Below, piece by piece: positions 1 through 6,443 of a stretch of DNA of 12,097 bases; the stretch's first letter is position 1; every line of letters begins with the position of its first letter. A program made the translations under genes and the position numbers. The notes beneath the pieces were generated by a model. The model did no database searches. It was not told the origin of the DNA and worked only from the letters and a program-made list of their open reading frames with translations. The stretch covers positions 1 through 12,097 of the forward strand of contig CAIYWM010000501.1 of assembly GCA_903929895.1 (NCBI GenBank), in the 5' to 3' direction. This DNA comes from an uncultured Alphaproteobacteria bacterium. Its GTDB lineage: Bacteria > Pseudomonadota > Alphaproteobacteria > Reyranellales > Reyranellaceae.

Positions 1-639
1 AGCATGGACCTCAACGACATCTCGAACCTCGACCGCCACGGCAACGTGCTGGCGCGCGACGAACGCCGCCGCCAGTTCAGCCTCGGCAACCAGCTCTGGC
101 ATTCCGACAGTTCGTTCAAGGATGTGCCCGCCCTCTATTCCCTCCTGTCGGCGCGCACCATCCCGTCAGCCGGCGGCAATACAGAGTTCGCCGACATGCG
201 TGCGGCCTACGATGCGCTCGACGAGGCGACCAAGCGCGAGGTCCACGACCTGATCTGCCTGCACAGCCAGATCTATTCGCGCGGCATGCTGGGCTTCGAG
301 GATTTCACCGAGGCCGAGCGCGCGAAGTGGGCGCCGGTGCGCCAGCGCCTGGTGCGCCGCCACCCCGGCTCCGGCCGCCTGTCGCTCTATCTTGCGAGTC
401 ATGCCGGCGGCATCGAGGGCTGGCCGATGCCGGAGGCACGCGCCTTCCTGCGCGATCTCACCGAGCACGCCACGCAGCGCCCCTTCGTCTACGCCCATGT
501 CTGGCGGCCGTTGGACCTGGTGATGTGGGACAACCGGGCCACCATGCACCGCGCCCGCCGCTTCAACTCGAGCGAGGTGCGCGACATGCGCCGCACGACG
601 CTCACCAACATCGTCTCGAGCCTGGAGCAGGCCCCCTAG
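1..639 (+). CDS. TfdA/TauD-family 2-oxoglutarate-dependent dioxygenase (5'-truncated by window edge)
   Basis: Fe(II)/2-oxoglutarate dioxygenase of the TauD/TfdA family, which hydroxylates small organic acids while decarboxylating 2-oxoglutarate in the cytoplasm. The reading frame is open through base 1, so the Met codon at 4 is probably internal and roughly 80 N-terminal residues lie outside the window. Numbering from that Met, the iron ligands are H33 and D35 (motif WHSDSSF) and H182 (motif NRATMHR); R193 and R197 would bind the 2-oxoglutarate carboxylate. The spacing H33-D35-H182-R193-R197 equals the TfdA set as I recall it (H114, D116, H263, R274, R278), and the stretch after HSD (YSLLSAR, GGNTEFADMRAAYDAL) strongly resembles TfdA itself. 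It is therefore closer to 2,4-D-type dioxygenases than to taurine dioxygenase, but the substrate is not shown. The next gene starts 3 nt after the stop, so they are probably cotranscribed. Confidence 0.93.
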   Translation, partial: SMDLNDISNLDRHGNVLARDERRRQFSLGNQLWHSDSSFKDVPALYSLLSARTIPSAGGNTEFADMRAAYDALDEATKREVHDLICLHSQIYSRGMLGFEDFTEAERAKWAPVRQRLVRRHPGSGRLSLYLASHAGGIEGWPMPEARAFLRDLTEHATQRPFVYAHVWRPLDLVMWDNRATMHRARRFNSSEVRDMRRTTLTNIVSSLEQAP

Positions 640-642
640 AAG

Positions 643-1380
643 ATGCGTCTGCAGTTCCTCGGATCCGGCGATGCCTTCGGCAGCGGCGGGCGCTTCAACA
701 CCTGTTTCCATGTCGAGCGTGCACGCCACGGCAACCTGCTGGTCGATTGCGGCGCCTCGTCGATGATCGCCATCCGCAAGTGGCAGGTCGAGCCGAACGC
801 GATTTCGACCGTGCTGGTGAGCCACCTGCACGGCGACCACTTCGCCGGCCTGCCTTTCTTCCTGCTCGACGCGCAGCTGGTCAGCCGGCGCACGGCCCCG
901 CTGCTGCTGGCCGGACCTCCCGGCTTCCACGACAGGCTGATGACTCTGATGGAGGCGATGTTCGCCGGTTCGACCCAGGTCCAGCGCAAGTTCGCGCTGG
1001 AGATCCGCGAACTGGAACTGCACGAGCGGGTCGAGATGAACGGCCTCGCCGTCACGCCCTACCTGATGAAGCACTATAGCGGTGCCCCCTCCTACGCCCT
1101 CCGCATCGAGACCGACGGCAAGGTGCTCACCTATTCCGGCGACACCGAATGGGTGGAGGAGCTGATTCCGGCTGCCCGCGACGCCGACCTCTTCATCTGC
1201 GAGGCCTACTTCTTCGACAAGGTCATGAAGTACCACATCGACTACACAACCCTGGTCAATCACCTGCCGCGCATCGGCGCCAGGCGCACTATCGTAACCC
1301 ATATGAGCGCCGAGCTACTGGGCCGCGGTTCCGAGATCGCGCTGGAAGCGGCGCATGATGGGCTGGTGGTGGAGTTCTAG
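643..1380 (+). CDS. MBL-fold metallo-hydrolase (RNase Z/PhnP-like)
   Basis: Zinc-dependent hydrolase of the metallo-beta-lactamase fold, 245 aa. The metal motif HLHGDH gives H61, H63, D65 and H66. Further likely ligands are H144 (MKHYSG), D167 (YSGDTEW) and H220 (VTHMS). The N-terminus (FLGSGDAFGSGGRFNT) has the Gly-rich first strand seen in RNase Z, PhnP and related phosphodiesterase-like members, so a phosphodiester or ester substrate is more likely than a beta-lactam. There is no signal peptide, so it is cytoplasmic. The ATG lies 3 nt after the stop of the dioxygenase, and the only Shine-Dalgarno candidate (GGAGCAGG) is inside the end of that gene, so translational coupling is likely. A joint role with the dioxygenase, for example opening or clearing its product, is inference only. 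The TAG stop sits in CTAG shared with the convergent gene. Confidence 0.9.
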   Translation: MRLQFLGSGDAFGSGGRFNTCFHVERARHGNLLVDCGASSMIAIRKWQVEPNAISTVLVSHLHGDHFAGLPFFLLDAQLVSRRTAPLLLAGPPGFHDRLMTLMEAMFAGSTQVQRKFALEIRELELHERVEMNGLAVTPYLMKHYSGAPSYALRIETDGKVLTYSGDTEWVEELIPAARDADLFICEAYFFDKVMKYHIDYTTLVNHLPRIGARRTIVTHMSAELLGRGSEIALEAAHDGLVVEF

Positions 1381-1943
1381 CCCTTCGGCACCCACTCCTC
1401 GAGCCGAGTGTTGGTGGCGGGGTCGAGCATGCGGGTGGCGCGCAGGACCATGCCGTGCCTGGCGAAGACTTCTTCCGGCGTTGCACTCCTGCCGACGCCC
1501 GGAAAGACGGGCCGGCCTCGCGGCACGCTGACCTCTGTGCGTGTCAGGAAGAAGACGTCGTAGCCGATGTTGAGGAACAGGCCGAATACGTCGGTGCCGC
1601 CAACCACGGCCAGGGTTCCGTCCTCCAGATTGAGCTTCATCCACGCCTCCTCGAACGGCGCCGAGGCGGGATTCCACAGTACGGCGTTGGCGTTGTCGGG
1701 ATCGGCGACCACGCGCTCGACCCGGCGCGTCAGCACGATGCGCCGGCGCGCCGCTTCCTTCGGACCACCCTCCGAGGAGTGGCGTCCGTTGGCGACAGCC
1801 GCTGCCCGGTCGACCGAGTCCTGATAGAATTTCTGGTCGGCCGGAATCTTCAGGACGTCCGGAAAAGAACCGTCCGAAGCCGCGATCATGCCCTCGCGGG
1901 AGATGATCGCGAATCCCTCGATGCGTGGCCGCCTGCTGGTCAT
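1377..1943 (-). CDS. Dihydrofolate reductase-family protein (DHFR/RibD-C fold)
   Basis: 188-aa protein of the dihydrofolate reductase superfamily, which are NADPH-dependent reductases. DHFR-like landmarks appear in order: the first strand and Met20-like loop (EGFAIISREGMIAASDG, residues 9-25), an NGRHSSEG motif (52-59) at the usual cofactor phosphate/ribose position, the strand IVLTR (69-73), the VVGGTDVF motif (113-120, equivalent to the GGxxxY/F cofactor loop) and a late strand YDVFFLTR. It is more divergent than housekeeping FolA and matches the broad group called 'dihydrofolate reductase family protein', so folate reduction should not be assumed. The start is taken at 1943 because AGGGG sits 6 nt upstream; an in-frame GTG at 2006 would add 21 unstructured residues. 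The gene stands alone, downstream of the fasciclin gene's terminator-like hairpin, and ends head-on against the MBL gene with a 4-nt overlap. Confidence 0.82.
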   Translation of the reverse strand: MTSRRPRIEGFAIISREGMIAASDGSFPDVLKIPADQKFYQDSVDRAAAVANGRHSSEGGPKEAARRRIVLTRRVERVVADPDNANAVLWNPASAPFEEAWMKLNLEDGTLAVVGGTDVFGLFLNIGYDVFFLTRTEVSVPRGRPVFPGVGRSATPEEVFARHGMVLRATRMLDPATNTRLEEWVPKG

Positions 1944-2021
1944 GGACTGCCCCTGAAAGCCTGATGCGCCGGACAGCGAACGTCCCGGCCGATGGATGCG
2001 GGGCACCCTAGCGCAAACGGA

Positions 2022-2047
2022 AGCGGCGGGGAAAAGCCCCCGCCGCT
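2022..2047 (-). terminator. Terminator-like hairpin behind the fasciclin gene
   Basis: A perfect 10-bp GC-rich inverted repeat: AGCGGCGGGG (2022-2031) and CCCCGCCGCT (2038-2047), with a 6-nt loop. It begins 20 nt after the fasciclin stop. Read on the minus strand the stem is followed by TTCCGTTTGC, a weak U-tract, so it resembles an intrinsic terminator of moderate strength. It also separates the fasciclin transcript from the DHFR-family gene, which would need its own promoter in 1944-2021; I see no convincing boxes there. Confidence 0.6.
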
Positions 2048-2067
2048 CCTCATCGAAAGAAGGGAGC

Positions 2068-2655
2068 TCAGCCCTTCGGCAGGACGACCGTGTCGATCAC
2101 GTGGATGACGCCGTTCGACTGCTTGACGTCGGCGATCGTCACGGTGGCGACATTGCCGTTCTCGTCGGTGAGCGTGATCTTTTCGCCCATCATCTTGGCC
2201 TGCAGGACGCAACCGCCGACCGTCTTGACGGGATGCGTGCCCTTGTCGTCCGCGATCATCTTGGCGATCGCCGGCGACATGGCATTGGCCGACACGACAT
2301 GGCAGGTGAGAATCTTCGTGAGCTTGGCCTTGTTCTCGGGCTTCACCAGCATCTCGACGGTGCCCGGCGGCAGCTTGGCGAAAGCGGCGTTCGTCGGCGC
2401 GAACACCGTGAAGGGGCCCGCCCCCTGCAGCGTCTCGACGAGACCCGCAGCCTTCAGGGCGGTCACGAGCGTGGTGTGATCCTTCGAATTGACCGCGTTC
2501 TCGACGATGTTCTTCTTGGCATCCATCGCCGCGCCGCCGACCATCGGATTGGCAGGCGTGGAAGACGCGGCCGGAGCCATGGTCTGGGCAAAGGCCGGCG
2601 CGACGGCAACAAGGGACAGGGCGGCGACTGCGATCAGCGTATGACGCGTGAGCAT
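2068..2655 (-). CDS. Secreted fasciclin (FAS1) domain protein
   Basis: 195-aa exported protein with one FAS1 domain. Residues 1-23 form a Sec signal peptide (positive MLTRH start, Ala/Val/Leu core, APAFA before Q24). A short Ala/Pro/Ser linker follows, then a FAS1 domain over about 45-195. The H1 motif is FTVFAPTNAAFAKLP (82-96), the central strand is LTKILTCHVV, where CH replaces the usual YH, and the H2 motif is IHVIDTVVLP near the C-terminus. The family mediates adhesion or matrix interaction in bacteria and eukaryotes; single-domain periplasmic versions are common in proteobacteria and mostly of unknown role. GGAGAG lies 5 nt before the ATG, supporting this start. It is transcribed alone, divergent from the enolase-superfamily gene, and followed by a terminator-like hairpin. 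Confidence 0.93.
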   Translation of the reverse strand: MLTRHTLIAVAALSLVAVAPAFAQTMAPAASSTPANPMVGGAAMDAKKNIVENAVNSKDHTTLVTALKAAGLVETLQGAGPFTVFAPTNAAFAKLPPGTVEMLVKPENKAKLTKILTCHVVSANAMSPAIAKMIADDKGTHPVKTVGGCVLQAKMMGEKITLTDENGNVATVTIADVKQSNGVIHVIDTVVLPKG

Positions 2656-2724
2656 GGTTTCTCTCCAGTTGGATGCAGTATTCGAGCAATGAGACCGACG
2701 GCGGCGCGCTCGCCTTCAGCCAGG

Positions 2725-2817
2725 CAGGGCGGCTCTCTTGCTGCCCTGTCATTGTATGATACGTCACTGCCTCCAAGGCGGTTCCTCGCGTCGGTCACAC
2801 ACTATCGTGACGGAACC
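2725..2817. promoter_or_regulatory. Divergent intergenic region with inverted repeats
   Basis: The 198-bp gap between the fasciclin and enolase-superfamily starts must hold both promoters. It contains a 9-bp hairpin with one G-T pair (2725-2733 with 2740-2748), an AT-richer patch with GTATGATAC (2754-2762) that includes a -10-like TATGAT, and nested arms GGTTCC (2780-2785) and GTCAC (2794-2798) complementary to the continuous GTGACGGAACC (2807-2817). No well-spaced -35/-10 pair stands out on either strand, so promoter positions are not assigned. An operator in the last element is possible but unproven. Confidence 0.3.
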
Positions 2818-2853
2818 AATGTCGATCCAGGTGATCCAAGAGGAGAAACAGAG

Positions 2854-3942
2854 ATGCGCGTCACCGATCTCCGGACCGTTCTCGTCGAGGTGCCGCTCGA
2901 CCGGCCGACGCGCAATTCGAGCGGCGTCAGCAACGACCGCATTGGCGCCGTATTGATCTTCGTCGACACCGACATCGGCGTCACCGGGGAGAGCTTTCTG
3001 TTCACCTTGGGCGGACGGCGCATCGAGGTGCTGCGCGCGATGGTCGACAGCCTGAAGCCCGCCCTCGTCGGCGAAGACATCCGCTACGCCGAGCGCTTCT
3101 GGGACCGCATGTGGCGCGAGCTCTACTTCCTCGGCCACAAGGGCGTGACGATCTTCGGACTCGCCGGCATCGACACCGCCCTGTGGGACGCCAAGGGCAA
3201 GGCGCTTGGACAGTCGGTGACCCACATGCTCGGTGCCGCCCACGATCGCATTCCCGTCTACTCGAGCGCCGGCCTGTGGTTGTCGGCAACGCCCGACGAG
3301 TTGGCAAAGGAAGCTGCCGGCTACATGGCCGAAGGCTTTCGCGGCGTGAAGATGCGCGTGGGCAAGGCGCATGTGGAAGAAGACGTCGAGAGGGTCGCTT
3401 CCGTGCGCAAGGCGATCGGGCCAAAGGTCTCGTTGATGTGCGACGCCAGCCGCGGCTTCACCGCCGACCATGCGATCCGGCTCGGCCGCAAGCTTGAAGA
3501 GTTCGACCTTACCTGGTTCGAGGAACCGGTAGCCCCCTACGACCATCGCGGTTCCGCCCGGGTCGCGGCGGCGCTCGACACGCCGATCGCCAGCGGCGAG
3601 ACCGAGGCGACGCGCTACGGCTTCCGCGAGATGCTGGCGCACGGCGCCGCCGACATCTGGATGGCCGATCTCGCCCGCGTCGGCGGCGTCAGCGAGTTCG
3701 TGAAGGTGGCGCATCTCGCGGCAGCGCACGACATCGCCATCTCCAACCATCTCTTCACACAGCAGAGCATCGGCCTGCTCGGCGCCTTCGCCAACGCGAC
3801 CTGGCTGGAATACATGCCCTGGACCTCGAAGCTCTACCGCGAGGCCATCGCGGTCGAGGACGGCCATGTCGCCGTGCCCGACCGTCCCGGCCTCGGCTTC
3901 ACCTTCGATCCGGACGCGATCGAGCGCTATCGGGTGCGCTGA
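2854..3942 (+). CDS. Mandelate racemase/muconate lactonizing enzyme family protein (enolase superfamily, KxR variant)
   Basis: 362-aa Mg-dependent enolase-superfamily enzyme of the mandelate racemase (MR) subgroup; these abstract a proton alpha to a carboxylate, giving epimerases or sugar-acid dehydratases. An N-terminal capping domain (about 1-130) precedes the barrel. The metal ligands are D197, E223 (WFEEP) and E249 (SGETE), with the 26/26-residue spacing of MR's D195, E221 and E247. The His-Asp dyad is H299 (SNHLF) and D272, and E319 matches MR E317. All sit at a constant offset of +2 from MR. The second lysine of the KxK motif is Arg here (K166-M-R168), so the base on that face is altered. 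The start is supported by AGGAGA (2841-2846) 7 nt upstream; the frame is open far upstream, antisense to the fasciclin gene, but that is not coding. The amidase follows 45 nt later. Confidence 0.93.
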   Translation: MRVTDLRTVLVEVPLDRPTRNSSGVSNDRIGAVLIFVDTDIGVTGESFLFTLGGRRIEVLRAMVDSLKPALVGEDIRYAERFWDRMWRELYFLGHKGVTIFGLAGIDTALWDAKGKALGQSVTHMLGAAHDRIPVYSSAGLWLSATPDELAKEAAGYMAEGFRGVKMRVGKAHVEEDVERVASVRKAIGPKVSLMCDASRGFTADHAIRLGRKLEEFDLTWFEEPVAPYDHRGSARVAAALDTPIASGETEATRYGFREMLAHGAADIWMADLARVGGVSEFVKVAHLAAAHDIAISNHLFTQQSIGLLGAFANATWLEYMPWTSKLYREAIAVEDGHVAVPDRPGLGFTFDPDAIERYRVR

Positions 3943-3957
3943 TCCATCGTGTTAGGC

Positions 3958-3981
3958 TCGGTCCCTTCCATAGGGGACCGA
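3958..3981 (+). promoter_or_regulatory. Hairpin enclosing the amidase ribosome-binding site
   Basis: Perfect 8-bp inverted repeat TCGGTCCC (3958-3965) / GGGACCGA (3974-3981) around the 8-nt loop TTCCATAG. The only good Shine-Dalgarno for the amidase, AGGGGA (3972-3977, 10 nt before the ATG at 3988), lies in the loop edge and 3' arm, so folding would hide it. An 8-bp arm pair alone is expected by chance somewhere in 12 kb; its position is what makes it notable. Confidence 0.4.
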
Positions 3982-3987
3982 CCGACG

Positions 3988-5373
3988 ATGACCGCGTACA
4001 GTGATTTCAAGCCGCTTACCTTCCACGACGCCACCAAGCGCTTCAGCGACGGCAGCGATACGCCACGCGCCTATCTCGAACGCTGCCTGGAGACGGTGGC
4101 GGCGCGCGAGCCGGTGGTGAAGGCCTTCACCGCCATCAACGAAGCGGGCGCCCGCGAGGCCGCCGACGCCAGCAGCGCGCGTTGGAAGCAAGGTAAGCCG
4201 CTCTCATCGATCGACGGCATGCCGCTCGCCATCAAGGACCTGCTCGAGACGAAGGACATGCCCACGCAGATGGGCTGCGAGGCCTTCAAGGGCAATTTCC
4301 CCAAGCGCGACAATGCCGCCGTCTGGGCGCTGCGCCAGGCCGGCGCGGTGATCCTGGCCAAGGCGGTGACGGCCGAACTCGGCGGCTCGCATCCCGGCGC
4401 CACGACCAACCCCTTCGATGCGACGCGCACGCCGGGCGGCTCCTCCTCCGGGTCGGCGGCGGCCGTTGGCGCCAACATGGTGCCGGCCGCCATCGGCACC
4501 CAGGTCGGCGGCTCGATCATCCGGCCCGCCGCCTACTGCGGAAACTTTGCACTCAAGCCGACGCAGGGCGGCATCAATCGCGGCGAACGCCAGGCCACCA
4601 GCCAGAGCACGCACGGTCCGCACGCCAACGCGCTGCAGGACATGTGGCAGGTCGCGATCGAGATCGCGCGGCGCGCCGGCGGCGATCGCGGTGAGGTCGG
4701 CCTGATGGGTCCGTCGAGCCTGCCTGCCGCCGTGAAGCCCAACCGGCTCGTCGTGCTGGAGACCGAGGGCTGGGTGGAACTGGACGACGCTACCAAGACG
4801 GCCTTCGAGGGCGTGCTGAAGCAGCTGCGCGACGCCGGAGTCGAGCCGATCTTCCGCAAAGACCATCCCTGGGTCGACGCACTGGAGAAGTCGATCGTCA
4901 ACGGCCGCGCCATCTGCGGCGGCGTGACCGGCTGGGAGAACCGCTGGGGGCAGCGCGGCATCGTCGACAACAATCCCGCCGGTGTGAGCGAACGGGCAAA
5001 GGCGACGCTGGCCAAGGCCGAGGCGATGACGCTCGACGACTATCGCATGGCGCTGCTGGCGCGCGAGAACGCCCAGCGCCTGCACGCGACCATGGCACCG
5101 TTGGCGGACGCGGCGATCACGCTGGCCTGTCCCGGTCCTGCCCCGCTCTGGTCGGGAGACGTGCCGGGCCAGCCGCTGGCGCCGCGTCCGACCGGTGACT
5201 TCGTGTTCAATGCGCCCAGTTCGATGCTCTTCGCACCGGTCGTCACGGTGCCGCTGATGAGCGTCGGCGGCATGCCGGTCGGCCTTCAGCTCATGGGCCA
5301 GAAGCACGAGGACGCCCGCATGACCGGCCTCGCGCGCTGGTTCGACGAGACCCTGAAGCGGGTCTCGGCCTGA
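3988..5373 (+). CDS. Amidase-signature family amidase
   Basis: 461-aa serine hydrolase of the amidase-signature family, which cleaves amides (or esters) to acids. The Ser-cisSer-Lys triad is visible: K83 (LAIKDLLET), S152 in the glycine/serine-rich loop GGSSSGSAAAV, and nucleophile S176 in QVGGSIIRPA. The 24-residue S152-S176 distance equals that of FAAH and peptide amidase as I recall them. The C-terminal segment (PVGLQLMGQKHED) is the usual family ending, so the protein is complete. There is no signal peptide. The ATG at 3988 is preferred over an in-frame GTG at 3949 because AGGGGA lies 10 nt upstream and family similarity starts after it. It is 45 nt downstream of the enolase-superfamily gene, probably one operon, which would fit an amide whose acid product feeds that enzyme (inference). 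It is not evidently GatA: no GatB/GatC neighbours are present. The stop is 3 nt from that of the convergent Bug receptor. Confidence 0.93.
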   Translation: MTAYSDFKPLTFHDATKRFSDGSDTPRAYLERCLETVAAREPVVKAFTAINEAGAREAADASSARWKQGKPLSSIDGMPLAIKDLLETKDMPTQMGCEAFKGNFPKRDNAAVWALRQAGAVILAKAVTAELGGSHPGATTNPFDATRTPGGSSSGSAAAVGANMVPAAIGTQVGGSIIRPAAYCGNFALKPTQGGINRGERQATSQSTHGPHANALQDMWQVAIEIARRAGGDRGEVGLMGPSSLPAAVKPNRLVVLETEGWVELDDATKTAFEGVLKQLRDAGVEPIFRKDHPWVDALEKSIVNGRAICGGVTGWENRWGQRGIVDNNPAGVSERAKATLAKAEAMTLDDYRMALLARENAQRLHATMAPLADAAITLACPGPAPLWSGDVPGQPLAPRPTGDFVFNAPSSMLFAPVVTVPLMSVGGMPVGLQLMGQKHEDARMTGLARWFDETLKRVSA

Positions 5374-5376
5374 TCG

Positions 5377-6366
5377 TCAGACCGGCTGGATGCCCAGCGC
5401 GACGATGCGCGGGATGAGCGTCTTCTTCAAACGCTCATAGTCGATCATGACTTCCTCGTGGGGCATCGGCTTCTCCACGAGGGCGAAGCTGTCCATCATC
5501 TTCTTGCCGGGCTCGGAATCGGCGGCTGCGACCCAAAGGTCGGACATTCGCTTCACGATGTCCTTCGGCGTCGCGGCTGGCGCCGCCAGCGCCAGCCAGC
5601 CTGACACGGTGAAGGCGTCGTCGGTGAAGCCCTGCTCCTGCGAGGTCGGCACGTCGGGAAGCGCGCGCGCCCGCACCTTCGACGGTGCGGCAATGCCGCG
5701 GACGTCGCCCTTCACGATGAGCGCGTTCATCGCCTGCGGGCTGCCCATGGCGGCCTGCAACTGGCCCGCACCCATGTCCTGCCACATCGGCGCTTCGCCC
5801 TTGTAGGTGACGACCTCCATCGTGAGCCCGTACTTCTCGTTCAGCGTCTGCGCGAAGATGTGGGCCGAGGAGCCCAGCGCCCACGAGCCGAAATTCACCT
5901 TGTTGTTCTTGGCGTATTCGATGAACGACTTGAGGTCCTTGACCTCGGCCGGCAGCGACTTGTGGACGACGACCGGCAGCACGCCCGAGGACGTGCCCGA
6001 AACGATGGTGAAGTCCTTGTCGGGATCGAAGCCCAGCGTCTTGAACATCACCCGGTTCTGGATGAGCGTGCTCGAGACCGAGTGCAGGAACGTGTAGCCA
6101 TCGGCCGGCGCGCGGGCGACCTGGGCCGCGCCGATGTTTCCGCTCGCCCCGGGCTTGTTGTCGACGATGACCTGCTGGCCCGTGGCCTGGCTGACAGACT
6201 GGCCGAAGGCCCGGGCAATGCCGTCCGTGAGGCCGCCGGCAGGAAAATTCACCACGATGGTGATCGGCTTGTTCGGCCACGCGGCGCCCTGGGCGCGAAC
6301 GATCGTGGGTGCGGCGAGCGCAAGGCCGGCAGTGGCACGCAGAAGGGTGCGGCGGGTCGTCGTCAT
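5377..6366 (-). CDS. Bug/TctC-family tripartite tricarboxylate transporter substrate-binding protein
   Basis: 329-aa periplasmic receptor of the Bug (TctC) family, which binds carboxylates or similar small anions and may feed a TctA/TctB permease. An export signal covers residues 1-25: a twin-arginine-like TRRTLLR (R5-R6), a hydrophobic Ala/Leu segment and VRA before Q26. Family hallmarks follow: WPNKPITIVVNFPAGGLTDG (ligand-binding loop), VDNKPGASGNIG, and ADGYTFL. GGGAGGA lies about 8-10 nt before the ATG, supporting the start. No TctA or TctB gene is in the window; orphan Bug receptors are common in lineages where the family is expanded. It converges on the amidase with only 3 nt between stops, so its ligand could be the amidase substrate or product (inference). 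The patatin gene lies 77 nt upstream on the same strand. Confidence 0.94.
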   Translation of the reverse strand: MTTTRRTLLRATAGLALAAPTIVRAQGAAWPNKPITIVVNFPAGGLTDGIARAFGQSVSQATGQQVIVDNKPGASGNIGAAQVARAPADGYTFLHSVSSTLIQNRVMFKTLGFDPDKDFTIVSGTSSGVLPVVVHKSLPAEVKDLKSFIEYAKNNKVNFGSWALGSSAHIFAQTLNEKYGLTMEVVTYKGEAPMWQDMGAGQLQAAMGSPQAMNALIVKGDVRGIAAPSKVRARALPDVPTSQEQGFTDDAFTVSGWLALAAPAATPKDIVKRMSDLWVAAADSEPGKKMMDSFALVEKPMPHEEVMIDYERLKKTLIPRIVALGIQPV

Positions 6367-6407
6367 TGTCTTCTGTCCTCCCAGACTTTCAATTGGCAGG
6401 ACATATA

Positions 6408-6436
6408 ATGATCCGATTCCGACGATGCTAGGGCAA
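6408..6436 (-). promoter_or_regulatory. Weak candidate promoter for the Bug receptor gene
   Basis: On the minus strand TTGCCC (6436-6431) is followed after 17 nt by GATCAT (6413-6408). These match the sigma-70 -35 and -10 consensus at 4 of 6 positions each, and lie 42 nt upstream of the ATG in the 77-nt gap behind the patatin gene. The surrounding ATATAATGATC patch is the most AT-rich in the gap. Read-through from the patatin gene is equally possible. Confidence 0.25.
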
Positions 6437-6443
6437 TGACCGA

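Noticed and set aside
166..1302. 378-codon minus-strand open frame opposite the dioxygenase and hydrolase genes
   Set aside because: Antisense shadow spanning two clear genes; compositionally biased and without motifs.
2754..2762. GTATGATAC as a GntR-type operator for the enolase-superfamily gene
   Set aside because: The arms are only 4 bp and do not extend; no GntR gene is nearby. Too weak to call as an operator.
1996..2853. In-frame upstream extension of the enolase-superfamily gene to give a 648-aa protein
   Set aside because: The extension is antisense to the fasciclin gene, has shadow-like Arg/Gly/His-rich composition, and a strong AGGAGA RBS marks the ATG at 2854.
4204..5307. 367-codon minus-strand open frame inside the amidase gene
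   Set aside because: Antisense to a complete amidase with catalytic triad; no recognisable domain and no RBS.
6404..6409. Perfect TATAAT on the plus strand
   Set aside because: No -35 at 16-18 nt and no plus-strand gene downstream; it runs into the antisense of the patatin gene.
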